DNA of 64,000 nt from Bacteroidaceae bacterium (GTDB lineage: Bacteria; Bacteroidota; Bacteroidia; Bacteroidales; Bacteroidaceae), in NCBI GenBank assembly GCA_017427185.1, contig JAFRTJ010000008.1, positions 45,677-109,676 of the forward strand, read 5' to 3'. Position numbers and translations under genes: made by a program. How positions within the stretch are numbered: the first letter of the stretch is position 1; each line of letters starts with the position of its first letter. This document shows positions 17,105 to 27,948 of this stretch, piece after piece. Below the pieces are notes generated by a model. It was not told the origin of the DNA. It ran no database searches and saw nothing but the letters and a program-made list of their open reading frames with translations.

Positions 17105-18266
17105 TTTTATGATTCTTTTCAATAAGTTTCTTTATCGTCTCCACAGAAGTTGCTGTTGTGAAGCCATCCTCTGGAGTGTTCATACAATAATCAACCAGAC
17201 GATCCACCGTGCTGACAGCCACATGCATGCGAGTATCGCTAGAAGCATAATAGATGAAAACCTTTCCATCAGCATCTGCAATCCATCCATTAGTGAACGC
17301 AACATTCATTACGTCACCTATATATTCATCACCCTGAGGAACCAGAAAATAACCACCTGGCTGAGCAATGACGTGAGTTGGATCGTCAAGTGCTGTCATA
17401 TACATATAAAGCACATAACGCAATCCGCTGGCACATCCACGCACTCCATGAGCTAAATGGAGCCATCCCCAATTGGTTTTAATGGGATGTGGTCCTTCGC
17501 CATTCTTCACCTCCATAATCGTATGATAATGACGAGCATTGATAATCTTCTCATCTTTAATCTCGGCATGTTCGATATCATCAATCAAAGCCCAACCGAT
17601 TCCACCTCCGCTCCCTGCATTAATAAAACCATCCTGAGGGCGAGTATAGAGTGCATACTTGCCATTCACAAACTCAGGATGCAATACAACATTGCGTTGT
17701 TGGGATTTGCTCTTTAGATCTGGAAGACGATGCCAATTTTTCAGGTCTTTGGTACGGGCGATACCACATGTCGCAGTGGCTGCACTGAGGTCGTCTGGTT
17801 GGCTGTCATCATGACGTTCAACGCAGAATAGACCATAAATCCAACCATCCTCGTGAGCAGTGAGACGCATATCATAAATGTTGGTGGCAGGAATCACATC
17901 CTCTGGCATGGTGATAGGTTCTTCCCAGAAGCGGAAATTGTCAATGCCATTAGGACTCTCTGCCACAGCAAAGAAACTTTTACGATCTGCACCTTCAACA
18001 CGAACTACCAATAAATATCTTCCTTGCCATTTGATAGCTCCACTATTGAGCGTAGCATTCATCATGATGCGCTGCATCAGATAGGGATTGTCTTGCTCAC
18101 TGAAATCGTAACGCCATTCCAAAGGCGTATGCTCAGCTGTCAGGATTGGATTCTTATAACGGGTATAGATTCCATTTCCAAACTCCTCAGGAACATTCGG
18201 TTTCCTAAGCAGTTGTTCGTGACGCTCACGCAAGGCTGCAATCTTAGCTTGATATTCTGTACTCAT
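17097..18266 (-). CDS. GH130 phosphorylase, probable 4-O-beta-D-mannosyl-D-glucose phosphorylase
   Basis: The 389-residue cytosolic five-bladed propeller matches GH130 subfamily 1, typified by the Bacteroides fragilis mannosylglucose phosphorylase. The catalytic Asp is D132 in NIYDMRLTAHEDGWIYG (D131 in the B. fragilis enzyme). Further motifs are YKNPILTAEHTP near the N-terminus, LYTRPQDGFI and HLAHGVRGCASGLRYVLY. The enzyme phosphorolyses Man-beta-1,4-Glc to mannose-1-phosphate and glucose. It sits between the GH5 gene and the symporter, beside the epimerase that makes its substrate. Length and neighbours agree with the subfamily. Confidence 0.9.
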   Translation of the reverse strand: MSTEYQAKIAALRERHEQLLRKPNVPEEFGNGIYTRYKNPILTAEHTPLEWRYDFSEQDNPYLMQRIMMNATLNSGAIKWQGRYLLVVRVEGADRKSFFAVAESPNGIDNFRFWEEPITMPEDVIPATNIYDMRLTAHEDGWIYGLFCVERHDDSQPDDLSAATATCGIARTKDLKNWHRLPDLKSKSQQRNVVLHPEFVNGKYALYTRPQDGFINAGSGGGIGWALIDDIEHAEIKDEKIINARHYHTIMEVKNGEGPHPIKTNWGWLHLAHGVRGCASGLRYVLYMYMTALDDPTHVIAQPGGYFLVPQGDEYIGDVMNVAFTNGWIADADGKVFIYYASSDTRMHVAVSTVDRLVDYCMNTPEDGFTTATSVETIKKLIEKNHKNG

Positions 18267-18270
18267 AAGC

Positions 18271-19803
18271 TTATTTCATTACAATAGATTCTAACGTATA
18301 ACTCTCATCTGTACTGGTAAGAGCCTTAATCATCGTCTTGACAAGACTTTCGCTGCCATCCAGCCATGAACCATCCTTGTGGGAGAAGAAAGCATGATGC
18401 TCGGAACCCTCACCAGGATTGTGGTTGTCCCAGAGACAGGCCGCAAGACCTGCAAAATGAGCAGCGCGGCAGAAATACTCCAGATAGTAATCGCGTATGC
18501 GGTTTTCTTCCTCTGTAGCATGGCGTGAGCAACCGAACTCACCCAGATAGCAAGGAATGTTCTGGTCGATGAACTTGGCTTTGAGTTGGTTCAGAAGATT
18601 GGTGATAGCCAACTTGTCGCCCTCAGTCCCCCATGTCTTGCTCAGAGGATCACGCAAAGTAAAATCGTAGGGATCATAGCAATGGACAGCAACAATCAGT
18701 TTCTTGGCGGCATCAGCAGGAATCTTGAAGTCGTCACGCAAAGCCAACCCAGGACTGGATTGATAGCTGGGAACGGCAATCCAGCGGGTAGCGTTCTGTG
18801 CACCTGTAGCACGGATGGCATTCACAGCAAACTGATTCCACTCGTTCATGATGTTAATCTCACCTGCAGTGGCGCCCTGCCAGTTGTGATTCAATTCGTT
18901 GAAGGTCTCAAGAATGAGGTATTTCCCCTCGTTCTTGAAAGCCTCGGCAATCTGTGTCCAAGTAGCCAAAATACGTGCCTTCAGTTCCTCGTTGACAGAA
19001 GCGTTGCTGCTGGCTGTAAAAGCATCCTGCCAGTACTCATCATGGTGAGTGTTGAGGATAACATTCAAGCCAGCAGCCTTGGCCCACAGAACATTCTGTT
19101 TGACAAGTGTCATGTAATCAGAATCGATGGTGTAGTTGCCGTCATTCATATCCTCATAACATCCCCAAGTGACTGGAATACGTACCGTCTTCACACCGGC
19201 CTTAGCCAGATTCTTGTACAAATCCTCGGTGGGGTTGACACCATCCCACCAGGGTGCAGTCTTGTTCCAGGTGATGCGATAATTGCCTGCCACGTTGCTA
19301 CCATCGTAAGAATCAAAGTGGTTGCCCAGGTTCCAACCAAAACCCAACTTGTGGGTTATGGCCATTGCGTCGTTGTCAGGCAGGGCCTGCTCGCCACTTT
19401 TTTTTGCAGTGAAACTCAGCGTGTAGTCAGGAGCCGTCTGAGTGGCATCTTCCTGAGCAAGAACAGAACCAGAAGGAACTTTCAGTGTATAGGACGTACC
19501 AGACTCCAGGGAAACTGGAATATCGATTGCCATTGAAGTGATGCTGTTGCTGCGAGCCTTCACCACCTGGCCGTTCAATGTGATATTAGCCGCAGAACTG
19601 ACTGTGACCAGTGTGTTGTAACTCAGAGTTATCATTGTAATGGAAGAAGCATCCACCTCGCTACCTTCCACCAAAGAGGAAGAACGCAGGACTATTGTTT
19701 CTCGCAGCCCACCAGGCTTCACTTCTGTCTCGTCTCCTCCACAGGAAACGAATGCAAATGTACTCAATATTAGGCTGAGCAGACCATAAACATTTTTTTT
19801 CAT
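18271..19803 (-). CDS. Lipoprotein GH5 endo-glycanase (GH5_4-like) with N-terminal Ig-like domain
   Basis: A lipoprotein signal with lipobox Cys C21 (FAFVSCGG) is followed by an Ig-like domain (about 30-135, SbsA/Big_5-type) and a GH5 TIM barrel (about 145-500). The barrel starts HKLGFGWNLGNHFDS, typical of subfamily 4 endoglucanases/xyloglucanases. The acid/base is E303 in ETFNELNH and the nucleophile E422 in CYLGEFGCS. The 510-residue protein is probably at the outer membrane. In this locus it would cut beta-1,4-glucan stretches of glucomannan. The subfamily is judged by eye; a mannanase specificity cannot be excluded. Confidence 0.85.
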   Translation of the reverse strand: MKKNVYGLLSLILSTFAFVSCGGDETEVKPGGLRETIVLRSSSLVEGSEVDASSITMITLSYNTLVTVSSAANITLNGQVVKARSNSITSMAIDIPVSLESGTSYTLKVPSGSVLAQEDATQTAPDYTLSFTAKKSGEQALPDNDAMAITHKLGFGWNLGNHFDSYDGSNVAGNYRITWNKTAPWWDGVNPTEDLYKNLAKAGVKTVRIPVTWGCYEDMNDGNYTIDSDYMTLVKQNVLWAKAAGLNVILNTHHDEYWQDAFTASSNASVNEELKARILATWTQIAEAFKNEGKYLILETFNELNHNWQGATAGEINIMNEWNQFAVNAIRATGAQNATRWIAVPSYQSSPGLALRDDFKIPADAAKKLIVAVHCYDPYDFTLRDPLSKTWGTEGDKLAITNLLNQLKAKFIDQNIPCYLGEFGCSRHATEEENRIRDYYLEYFCRAAHFAGLAACLWDNHNPGEGSEHHAFFSHKDGSWLDGSESLVKTMIKALTSTDESYTLESIVMK

Positions 19804-19804
19804 T

Positions 19805-22285
19805 TTATCCTAAAATTATTTCTACTTGATGTTTTCCTACAGACTCGCAAACGATATTTCCTTTTTGAGGGACTCCGTCCACCATGATGCTGCGAATCCC
19901 CTTTTGTACACCATCCGGATTTTGCACGTGAATGGTATACTCTGCCCCTCTGAATTTACGATAGACTGTATATTCATGCATTGAAGACGGAATACATGGC
20001 TCAATGAGTAGTCCTTCATATGTAGGTTGAATACCCAATATGTACTGAGTAACGGCCAGCCAATTCCATGCTGCTGTACCTGTAAGCCAACTGTTCTTCC
20101 CTTCGCCAGGACGAGCTGCTTCCTTCCCCGCAATCATCTGTGAATACACGTATGGTTCTACTTTATGCAGATTTTGGTCTTCAATCCATGCTGGACAAAT
20201 CTTCGTATAGTGTTCCCATGCATCATTACCTCGACCTGCTAATGTCTCAGCAATGATGACCCAAGGATTGTTGTGGCAAAAGATACCAGCATTTTCCTTA
20301 TAACCCGCAGGATAAGAACTGATTTCTCCTTTTTCCACATGGTATGTGGTAAAGGCTGGATAGTTAAGTACCATTCCAAACCCGGAATCAAGATACTTCT
20401 TACATGAATCCAAGGCCATGTCAATCATGCCCTCTTTTTCTCCTATCCTTGCCATAGCACACCAGCCTTGAGACTCAATAAAAATCTTGCCTTCTTCGTT
20501 CTCATGAGAACCTATTTTGTTGCCAAAATAGTCGTAAGCTCGCAGATACCACTCTCCATCCCAGCCAAATCGTTTCACGGCTTCTACCATAGAGTCAATA
20601 TTCTTTTGTGCACGATCTGCTTCTTGAGTATAGGATGGTCCTAATTGACGACATAACTCCACATATTGTTCCCCACAGAAAACAAACAAACCCGCAATCA
20701 TCAGACTTTCAGCTTTGGAGTCCTCATTCCTGTTTTCTGTGGTCTGAAAACTTTCATCAGGATTCCATGAAAAACAATTCAGATTGAGGCAATCATTCCA
20801 GTCAGCTCTTCCTATAAGCGGCAACATATGAGGCCCTAAGTTCTCAATAACATGATTAAAAGAAACACGAAGGTGTTCCATTAATGTAGCCTCGCTACCT
20901 GGAACATTGTCCCACAAAACTTTCTCTTCTAAAATACTGAAATCTCCTGTTTCCTTAATATAAGCAGTTGTGCCAAAAATGAGCCACAAAGGGTCATCGT
21001 TGAAGCCACTACCAATATCGTTGTTGCCGCGTTTTGTCAAGGGTTGATACTGATGGCAACAACTACCATCAGGAAATTGAGTACTTGCAATATCTAAAAT
21101 ACGTTGACGGGCACGACTGGGTATTTGATGAACAAAACCAACCAAATCTTGATTGGAATCACGGAATCCCATTCCTCTACCTATCCCACTTTCAAAAAAA
21201 GATGCAGAACGAGAGAAATTGAATGTAATCATGCATTGATACTGATTCCAAATGTTAACCATACGATTCAAACGCTCATCACTACTCTGAACAGTATATA
21301 CGCTTAAAAGAGCATCCCACATGTTGCATAGTTCGCGAAAGGCATCATCAACAGCTTCCACTGTACTCAGTCGACGAATTGATTCTTGAACTTTCTTCTT
21401 GTTGATAACAGCATGGTCCGTTTTCCCAATGGAAGTAATTAAACCCGAAGTTGCAGGCGCATATTTTTCATCCTGCTCATTTTCGGAATATCCTAACAGG
21501 AAAATTAAGTCTCGAGTTTCACCAGGTTGTAGCGTCAACTCGATATAATGAGAAGCAATGGGACTCCAACCATGAGCTACACTATTGGCAGATTTACCTT
21601 CCATAACGCACTGAGGTGAATCGAATCCATTATAGAGTCCTATAAAAGATTCACGGTCAGTATCGAATCCCTGAATAGGACAATTCACACTATAATATGC
21701 AAAATGATTACGTCGCTCCTTATATTCCGTTTTATGATAAAGGACAGAACCATCTATTTCAACCTCACCCGTAGAAAGATTGCGCTGAAAATTTTCGTTA
21801 TCTGTAGCAGCATTCCACAGGCACCATTCTGCAAAACTGAAAATCTTAAGTTGTTTAGAAACATTGGTTTCGTTGCATATCGTCAGTTTCTGAACCTCAG
21901 CCCATGTATGCAACGGAACAAAAAAGAGTACGTTGGCCCGTACACCATTCTTCATACCCATTATGCGAGTATAACCCATACCATGACGACATTCATAGCT
22001 ATCAAGAGGAGTCTTACATGGTTTCCATCCAGGATTCCATACAGTATCCCCATCCTTAATGTAGAAATAACGGCCACCATTATCCATAGGTACCTCATTA
22101 TAACGATAACGGGTAATACGGCGGAACTTGGCATCTTTGTAAAAACTGTATCCACCTGCCGTATTGCTAATGAGAGAGAAAAAATCCTCATTGCCCAGAT
22201 AATTAATCCAAGGCCATGGTGTGGCAGGATTGGTGATTACATACTCGCGTAGAGCATCGTCAAAATGGCCGTAATTCTTCATCAC
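19805..22285 (-). CDS. GH94 phosphorylase, probable cellobiose (or cellodextrin/related beta-glycoside) phosphorylase
   Basis: An 826-residue cytosolic GH94 protein of cellobiose-phosphorylase length. It has the N-terminal beta-sandwich ([15 protein letters not shown], then [20 protein letters not shown]) and an (alpha/alpha)6 barrel. RDSNQDL binds substrate, and the catalytic Asp lies in [11 protein letters not shown] (about 492-502). GWSPIASH and the C-terminal TGTAAWNW also fit. It would release glucose-1-phosphate from cellobiose cut out of glucomannan. The ATG overlaps the stop of the upstream GH5 mannanase gene by 4 bp, showing they are one operon. Confidence 0.88.
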   Translation of the reverse strand: MMKNYGHFDDALREYVITNPATPWPWINYLGNEDFFSLISNTAGGYSFYKDAKFRRITRYRYNEVPMDNGGRYFYIKDGDTVWNPGWKPCKTPLDSYECRHGMGYTRIMGMKNGVRANVLFFVPLHTWAEVQKLTICNETNVSKQLKIFSFAEWCLWNAATDNENFQRNLSTGEVEIDGSVLYHKTEYKERRNHFAYYSVNCPIQGFDTDRESFIGLYNGFDSPQCVMEGKSANSVAHGWSPIASHYIELTLQPGETRDLIFLLGYSENEQDEKYAPATSGLITSIGKTDHAVINKKKVQESIRRLSTVEAVDDAFRELCNMWDALLSVYTVQSSDERLNRMVNIWNQYQCMITFNFSRSASFFESGIGRGMGFRDSNQDLVGFVHQIPSRARQRILDIASTQFPDGSCCHQYQPLTKRGNNDIGSGFNDDPLWLIFGTTAYIKETGDFSILEEKVLWDNVPGSEATLMEHLRVSFNHVIENLGPHMLPLIGRADWNDCLNLNCFSWNPDESFQTTENRNEDSKAESLMIAGLFVFCGEQYVELCRQLGPSYTQEADRAQKNIDSMVEAVKRFGWDGEWYLRAYDYFGNKIGSHENEEGKIFIESQGWCAMARIGEKEGMIDMALDSCKKYLDSGFGMVLNYPAFTTYHVEKGEISSYPAGYKENAGIFCHNNPWVIIAETLAGRGNDAWEHYTKICPAWIEDQNLHKVEPYVYSQMIAGKEAARPGEGKNSWLTGTAAWNWLAVTQYILGIQPTYEGLLIEPCIPSSMHEYTVYRKFRGAEYTIHVQNPDGVQKGIRSIMVDGVPQKGNIVCESVGKHQVEIILG

Positions 22286-23607
22286 TTAGTGATTTGAGAG
22301 GTCATGTCGCGTATTATGTTCATAGTTGTGGTATCACATGCGAAGACTGAGTTCAAACCTTGTTCTTCCTGAGCAGGATCACCTGTGTAATCGTCCCAGC
22401 GTTGCCAGTTCTCATGCTTAACCTGAGCATATCCTCCCCAACTCCAGAAGTTACAGCCAGCAATATGACCGCTATCACGTATGATACTGAATACATACTG
22501 GTAATAAGCATCACGTCCCTGAGTAGCGCTTCCAGCCTCTATCTCATAGTTGTCTCGAGGATACCCAAACTCTTCCAATACCATCGGCTTACCCAAAGGA
22601 TTCATTAAAGCATAGGCTTCCTCTATATAGTCCGCTGTGTTCTGACATGCAGTCTCCACACGAGTAATTACAGACTCAGGACCATTGGTCTCAATTGCTT
22701 CAGCACGAGTGGCTACGTATTTCCCCAACCAAGCCCAGTTGAAAGGCCATACGTGGATACATGCATAGTCAATTTCTGGGAAGGCGTGTATCTTTTGGAA
22801 GAGATCCAAATCCACCTGACAACCATTCTTTCCTTCACTGCCTGTTGTGACAAGATGGTTGGGATCAATACTTTTGATGAGTTGAGCCTGCTCCTGAATC
22901 CATGCTGCAAAACAGTTCTTGGTAATAGAATCATTGGCAAAAGCGCGAGGTTCGTTGGCCAATTCCCAAGCCATTAAGGCAGGAGACTCTTTATAGGGTT
23001 TTCCTGTTACTGTATTCGTGCGAGAAACGATAAAACGTGTATGATTGGCAGCTAATGCCTTTGCACTGTCATTCTGAGTAAACTGACAATGATAGGCTTG
23101 GAAAGCTTCCCAGTCCTTAGGAGAAGGTACTGGACCTGCACCAGCCCACTCCAGATAGACACCGAAGCCACCACTCCATTCCCATGCATTATTAAGATAG
23201 AGCACGCATTTCATATTACGTTTCTCCAACTCAGCCATTAAGAAATCCAAACCTTGTAGTATAGTATCGTTGTATACACCAGGAGCTGTTTGCAAGGTTG
23301 GTTCTATCTGGTAATCCAACTCACCCGTTCCATCTCCGCCCACGAGAACTCGGATATTGTTGATTCCTACCTCCTGCATCAAATCCAATTCTTTTTGTAG
23401 ACGGTCACGATTGCCTCCTTGACCTTCACTGGCCAAAATGGCACCATACCAAAAGTTTGTACCTACATAGCGATATTCCTTGTCACCTATGTAGAAATGA
23501 CCATCCTTTACTGTTACAAACAGAGATTCTGGTGTGCTCTTTGGAGCATTGCAATTGCTCATAAAAGATGCTATTATTAACAAAACGGGATAAAAAAACT
23601 TTTTCAT
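22282..23607 (-). CDS. Lipoprotein GH5 subfamily 7-like endo-beta-1,4-mannanase
   Basis: Lipobox Cys C19 (FMSNC) indicates a lipoprotein. The 441-residue enzyme has a GH5_7 barrel: [14 protein letters not shown] at the start, the acid/base E219 in [11 protein letters not shown], and the nucleophile E346 in [11 protein letters not shown]. Between them lie aromatic-rich loops ([24 protein letters not shown]) typical of mannanases. It probably acts on the surface or in the periplasm on mannan chains freed by GH26. It overlaps the GH94 gene downstream by 4 bp. Confidence 0.9.
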   Translation of the reverse strand: MKKFFYPVLLIIASFMSNCNAPKSTPESLFVTVKDGHFYIGDKEYRYVGTNFWYGAILASEGQGGNRDRLQKELDLMQEVGINNIRVLVGGDGTGELDYQIEPTLQTAPGVYNDTILQGLDFLMAELEKRNMKCVLYLNNAWEWSGGFGVYLEWAGAGPVPSPKDWEAFQAYHCQFTQNDSAKALAANHTRFIVSRTNTVTGKPYKESPALMAWELANEPRAFANDSITKNCFAAWIQEQAQLIKSIDPNHLVTTGSEGKNGCQVDLDLFQKIHAFPEIDYACIHVWPFNWAWLGKYVATRAEAIETNGPESVITRVETACQNTADYIEEAYALMNPLGKPMVLEEFGYPRDNYEIEAGSATQGRDAYYQYVFSIIRDSGHIAGCNFWSWGGYAQVKHENWQRWDDYTGDPAQEEQGLNSVFACDTTTMNIIRDMTSQITK

Positions 23608-23645
23608 ATCATATATAAGATGTTATATTGAATGTTCTTGCTGTC

Positions 23646-25271
23646 TTATTCAATGACAAAAACTCGTTCCTGCTGAGGTTTCACTTGAGTCTTTATCTGA
23701 TTCTTGCAGGAGATTGACTTCCCCCATTTAGCTTTGGCAATATCCAACTCGCGGGCAAATCCTTGGGTTTCCACCTGAATGTTCTTAAGCACAGCCTTGG
23801 TGTCATTGAAAACATAGACAAAGGTTTTCTTACCACATTTCACTGCGTAAGCGATTCTATCACCTATCGTAGCTTTCACAGGGATGAATTGACCTTTTCC
23901 CGCCTTCAGCATTTCTTGATTAACAAAAGCTACAGCATTGAAATATTCATTTGTCCTTCGATTATCAAAGTATTCCCACCACCAACTCATGGGAGTAACA
24001 GGAGTAGGACTGAAGAGTCCATACCAAAGCCCACGACGAAAGTCGACGTCCATACCTTCAGCAAAGTCATCGAAGTTCTTGCTCCAGTCCCATTCATAAC
24101 CAAATTCACCAATAATATATGGCTTGCCGTGACGGTGTTCGTATTGAACAATAGTCTCAGGGATAATGGAAGTCTGTTTATAGATATGCTTTTGGTTAAT
24201 ATCTATATCTGGAATATCATTAAGTCCTTTCAGGTCACGATGAGATATGGAGGTAGTGATAATATGCTGATAAGGATCGATACTGCGCAGATAATGACTC
24301 ATCTCAGTATGCCAAGAAACAATATCCTCAGCAGGAATAGGATTCTTTGAATCACGGAACTGAATATTATCAATCTCGTTGAAGAACTCCCACATAGCTA
24401 TACTTGTACTGTATCCCCAACGAGCTACAATGTAGCGTAGGCGATTGTGGTAACGTGCACGTTCCTCACGAGAAACAAAGAAATTCTTGTTCGTACGCAT
24501 CTCACCTGCACCCATGCAAAGCATTACTTTAATATCCAATTTTTCGCAGAGTTCAAGTGTCTCATCCAAGCGCTTGGCAGCACTCTCGTTGATCGGTTCT
24601 GAAGTTTCGCTGTAACGCCTGTTATTGAAATCTTTCTTGCGATCAATGGGGAAGTTCCAAGAACACATCCACATACGGGTAAAATTCCCTCCCAACTGAG
24701 CAAACTTGGAAAGCATGGCAGGATAACTGAACCTTTCAAACTGTTCATGAAGATTGCTGAAGTATTTGGAGTCATCACTGGCACGGGATTCCCAGCAAAG
24801 ATTCTCTCCAACACCACGAAAGAGAGTTCCGTCCTCGTAACGCAATGTCCAGTTATCATTCACATGCAAGAATCCATGCCCGTTGCCTTGTTTTACATCC
24901 AGCAATATAGGATTGGAAACAGACTCCATTCCTGGCTGTGAATAAATGGCAACAAAAGAATATTTACCAACCTCACGAGGAGTAAAACGGGCTTTCCAGA
25001 AACTCTGCTCACCCGACTTTCCACGCTCGTAGTAAGCAGGCAGAATAAAGGTTTGTCCGTGAGGAGCAACAAAAATAATGTTCAACTTTGCCTCCTCCTG
25101 ACGATAGGGATTTTCCCACTGACCGTGTAAAGAGACTTCAATGTCCAATCTTTCACCTGTACACAAGGATTGTGTAGGAATCGTTACTTTAATGATTTGG
25201 GCATTGATAGGCAAAACTGCCAACACTAACAAACAAACAATCCAAATGAAAAGACCTCTATCTTTCATCAT
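23646..25271 (-). CDS. Exported DUF5060-containing clan GH-A glycoside hydrolase
   Basis: The 541-residue protein has a signal peptide ending PINAQ (about residue 24), an N-terminal DUF5060-like Ig fold (about 27-125), a TIM-barrel hydrolase, and a small C-terminal beta domain (about 460-541). Candidate acid/base is in SIAMWEFFNEID and candidate nucleophile in YIIGEFGYEWDW, both on expected GH-A strands. I cannot place it in a numbered GH family. Its place between the CE7 esterase and the GH5 mannanase suggests action on mannan side chains or oligosaccharides. Confidence 0.75.
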   Translation of the reverse strand: MMKDRGLFIWIVCLLVLAVLPINAQIIKVTIPTQSLCTGERLDIEVSLHGQWENPYRQEEAKLNIIFVAPHGQTFILPAYYERGKSGEQSFWKARFTPREVGKYSFVAIYSQPGMESVSNPILLDVKQGNGHGFLHVNDNWTLRYEDGTLFRGVGENLCWESRASDDSKYFSNLHEQFERFSYPAMLSKFAQLGGNFTRMWMCSWNFPIDRKKDFNNRRYSETSEPINESAAKRLDETLELCEKLDIKVMLCMGAGEMRTNKNFFVSREERARYHNRLRYIVARWGYSTSIAMWEFFNEIDNIQFRDSKNPIPAEDIVSWHTEMSHYLRSIDPYQHIITTSISHRDLKGLNDIPDIDINQKHIYKQTSIIPETIVQYEHRHGKPYIIGEFGYEWDWSKNFDDFAEGMDVDFRRGLWYGLFSPTPVTPMSWWWEYFDNRRTNEYFNAVAFVNQEMLKAGKGQFIPVKATIGDRIAYAVKCGKKTFVYVFNDTKAVLKNIQVETQGFARELDIAKAKWGKSISCKNQIKTQVKPQQERVFVIE

Positions 25272-25278
25272 TATTAAA

Positions 25279-26562
25279 TTATGAAATTCCTAACATCTTC
25301 AGTATCCAAGCTATCCATGCGTCATATTGCTCTTGATACCAAAAGTGAGCTGTCTGCTGATAGGGATGAATCTCTTTAGGACCTGACACAGAGTTATATG
25401 TCGCCCATGAAGTGGTAGGAGGCACAACATCGTCATTGTAACCGAAAGAGAACCAGCCTGGACAGGTAATGCGGCGTGCGAAATTCACTCCATCATAATA
25501 ACGAGCTTCTTCAACCTCTTTTGGATCTGGATTCTCCTTGCCATAGAAATAATGAGGCCATCCGCAAGCTATCCTCTTCAGTGAGGCTTCGTGATCGCAC
25601 ATGGCTGCGTGAACAGGTGCATAACAAGAAACTCGCTTGTCTAAAGCTGCACAAGCGAGGGAGAGGAAACCTCCCTGAGAAGATCCTAGCACCCCCAAAT
25701 GTTCGCCGTCCCATTGGGGAAGACTAGCAATATAGTCGATAGCACGGATAGCTCCTGTGATAACATGTTTGTAATAGTTGCGGTCACGATCATTGATACT
25801 CCATAAAAAATATCCATCCAAGGGACCTGCCTGCAACTCATCGTAATAACTCTGAGGATTGGTTACGGGAACTCCATGGATACCTATCTCCAAGACAATG
25901 CATCCCTTAGCTGCTGTCCATTGATCTCCATTATAAGGTCGAACTCCTGCTCCTGGCACCTTTAGCACGGCTGGATATTTTCCAGGGGCCTTAGGTACGT
26001 TGAGTATAGCATAAACACGACGTCCCCACTTGTCATTCTGAAAACTGACATGATAAGTGTTGACCTTATCAGTAGAACGTGCAGGGAGTGGCTCCATTAT
26101 GGGCTCTAGAGCAGTCCAGCGAGCTTGTTCCAATGCTTTACTCCAAAATGTGTCGAAATCCTCAGGACATTGTGCTTGAGGCTGTATTTCTTCAGGATCT
26201 ACGGCCGCTGTACATACCCCTTCATATCCCTTCCCGTTTACATGAGCTTTAACCCTAAGACGATAGAAACCAGGCTTATTCATCTTACCACTGATTATGA
26301 TTTTCCCCTGCTTAAGCAATTCACTCTTTTTTACGTCAGGATACAATTCTGGTCCCATCTCGTAATCAATCTGCACATTATCCAACAAGGTACTGGATTG
26401 CAAGACTTTCACCTCGAAAGAAATTTTCTCGCCCTTCCTGTAAGTCCAGTCTTTATGGTCTGGAGTTACGGTAACCACAATATTGTTGCCACGAACTTGT
26501 GCCTGAAGTCCTAAGACAATGTTTACACCTATGAGTATGGACAGTAATTTCTTCATACACAT
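25279..26562 (-). CDS. Exported CE7 family acetyl esterase (AXE1/cephalosporin-C deacetylase-like)
   Basis: The protein has a signal peptide (LLSILIGVNIVLGLQAQ), an N-terminal Ig-like region (about 22-120) and an alpha/beta-hydrolase domain of the AXE1 type. The catalytic triad motifs are GSSQGG (Ser), FSFGYNDDVVPP (Asp) and QTAHFWYQ (His). The first Met may not be used; the third residue (MKKLLS) is an equal start. Acetylated glucomannan is a common plant polymer, so this enzyme probably removes acetyl groups to give access to the mannanases. It is 9 bp after GH26 in the same operon. Confidence 0.87.
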   Translation of the reverse strand: MCMKKLLSILIGVNIVLGLQAQVRGNNIVVTVTPDHKDWTYRKGEKISFEVKVLQSSTLLDNVQIDYEMGPELYPDVKKSELLKQGKIIISGKMNKPGFYRLRVKAHVNGKGYEGVCTAAVDPEEIQPQAQCPEDFDTFWSKALEQARWTALEPIMEPLPARSTDKVNTYHVSFQNDKWGRRVYAILNVPKAPGKYPAVLKVPGAGVRPYNGDQWTAAKGCIVLEIGIHGVPVTNPQSYYDELQAGPLDGYFLWSINDRDRNYYKHVITGAIRAIDYIASLPQWDGEHLGVLGSSQGGFLSLACAALDKRVSCYAPVHAAMCDHEASLKRIACGWPHYFYGKENPDPKEVEEARYYDGVNFARRITCPGWFSFGYNDDVVPPTTSWATYNSVSGPKEIHPYQQTAHFWYQEQYDAWIAWILKMLGIS

Positions 26563-26571
26563 TATTATATA

Positions 26572-27756
26572 TTACTCTTCTGCTTTGAAAGTCTTTTCCA
26601 AATAAAGACCATTCAAGTCCTGAACAAAAAGAGTCTTGTCAGCATTATAAAATGCCACAAAATCCTCAGCACTTTGTTGGCCTGGATAGGGAGCATATAG
26701 ATGTCCAGGCTTGTCGTGAGCATTGCGCCAAGTCAGAACATAAGCAATGGGGAATTTGTCACAGGCAGGCTGTAAATAAGCTGTCCACCAATTGTCACAT
26801 TTAACACTTTCATAACCAGTTTCTGTAATTGCAGGGACCTTGCCATGCTTCTCTGCCACACAGCACAGGGTGGTCAACAGAATTTCCAACTGTTCTGTAT
26901 ATTTCTTCAATCCTAAAGTATCACCTTCTTGTGCAGTACAATAATGATCGAAACCAATTACATCAATATATTCATCACCTGGATAACGCTCCAAATACAT
27001 TTCCTCATGTTCCCAATATTCACTACCTGGAGAGTAAGCAAAAAGGGCATTTGTCACTCCATCTTCCTTCAGTCGTTTCTCGGTAAGTACCCACAAAGCC
27101 TTGTATTGTTCTGCAGAACAAAGATTCTGCCCCCACCAGAACCAAGAACCTGTGTGCTCATGCCATGGCCGGAAAAGGACAGGAACTTTCACTCCATAGG
27201 AAGTTTGTAAAGAGTTCAAGAAGTCTGCCACACGATCAATCCATGTAAGGAAAATCTCATGATTCTCACCTCCTTCCAACACAGAGGCAACAGTTTGTTT
27301 CTCTTGCTCAGCTTTCTCCCCACCATTAACCCATGCAGTACCTCCGGTCAAAGGATTATCGAGATGCCAGCTGAGGGTAACCATACCTCCGCGTTCAAAC
27401 TGACTGATGATCTCTTTGCGCATACGCCTGAAGGGGACTCCGTCCAGATTGGTAGAGTCTCCCAATTCCAGATGGCCCAGGTCGAATCCCATTACTGCAG
27501 GATAGTCATTACAAACACTCTTTACGTCGGAACGATTCTCATCTCCAACCCATCCTACTCCATACACAGGATCGTCTTGATGTCCATACATGTATCCTTT
27601 CTTAGCCTGTTCCTTCAGGTTTGTCAATAGGTTCTCTGTACGCTGTGTTCTACCCGATGCTGCTAAAGGATCATCGGCTTTGTTTTCATTATTCCTTTTG
27701 CAGCCCATGAATAGCAATGTTACAGCTGCCATAATCAGAATCTTTCTGGTTTTCAT
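26572..27756 (-). CDS. Lipoprotein GH26 endo-beta-1,4-mannanase
   Basis: Lipobox Cys C19 (LLFMGC) follows the signal peptide. The 394-residue GH26 barrel has the acid/base E200 in FRPWHEHTGSWFWWG and the nucleophile E312 in AITETGYE. GYMYGHQDD near residue 55 and FDLGHLELGD are further family motifs. The enzyme cuts internal Man-beta-1,4-Man bonds, and some Bacteroides relatives release mannobiose. It opens the enzyme half of the PUL, separated from the binding-protein half by 192 bp with a hairpin. Confidence 0.93.
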   Translation of the reverse strand: MKTRKILIMAAVTLLFMGCKRNNENKADDPLAASGRTQRTENLLTNLKEQAKKGYMYGHQDDPVYGVGWVGDENRSDVKSVCNDYPAVMGFDLGHLELGDSTNLDGVPFRRMRKEIISQFERGGMVTLSWHLDNPLTGGTAWVNGGEKAEQEKQTVASVLEGGENHEIFLTWIDRVADFLNSLQTSYGVKVPVLFRPWHEHTGSWFWWGQNLCSAEQYKALWVLTEKRLKEDGVTNALFAYSPGSEYWEHEEMYLERYPGDEYIDVIGFDHYCTAQEGDTLGLKKYTEQLEILLTTLCCVAEKHGKVPAITETGYESVKCDNWWTAYLQPACDKFPIAYVLTWRNAHDKPGHLYAPYPGQQSAEDFVAFYNADKTLFVQDLNGLYLEKTFKAEE

Positions 27757-27899
27757 ATCTTAATGCTTTTATTTTACAACCTACAATCTAAACCTTTTCG
27801 TTAAGCCAGATGACCAAAACCAAACCAGTTTGAGCTTTGACACGGCGAGAAAAGGTCGGAAGAATTCCAGCATCACTATAGACTATGAACTATGAGAAT

Positions 27900-27931
27900 A
27901 AGGAGGGGCCAGTAAACACCGACCCCTTCTT
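27900..27931 (-). terminator. Possible attenuating hairpin between the binding-protein and enzyme parts of the PUL
   Basis: AAGGAGGGGCC (27900-27910) faces GACCCCTTCTT (27921-27931), an 11-bp stem with one mismatch and one wobble. On the minus strand it follows the IPT-protein stop by about 17 bases. There is only a weak T-run, so it may trim or attenuate rather than fully terminate the transcript. Confidence 0.4.
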
Positions 27932-27948
27932 ATATGTACATAAATCAA

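Noticed and set aside
18586..19536. 316-codon plus-strand frame opposite the GH5 gene, and similar long shadows opposite SusC (34660-35478) and the peptidase
   Set aside because: They mirror strongly supported genes on the other strand and lack any family features.
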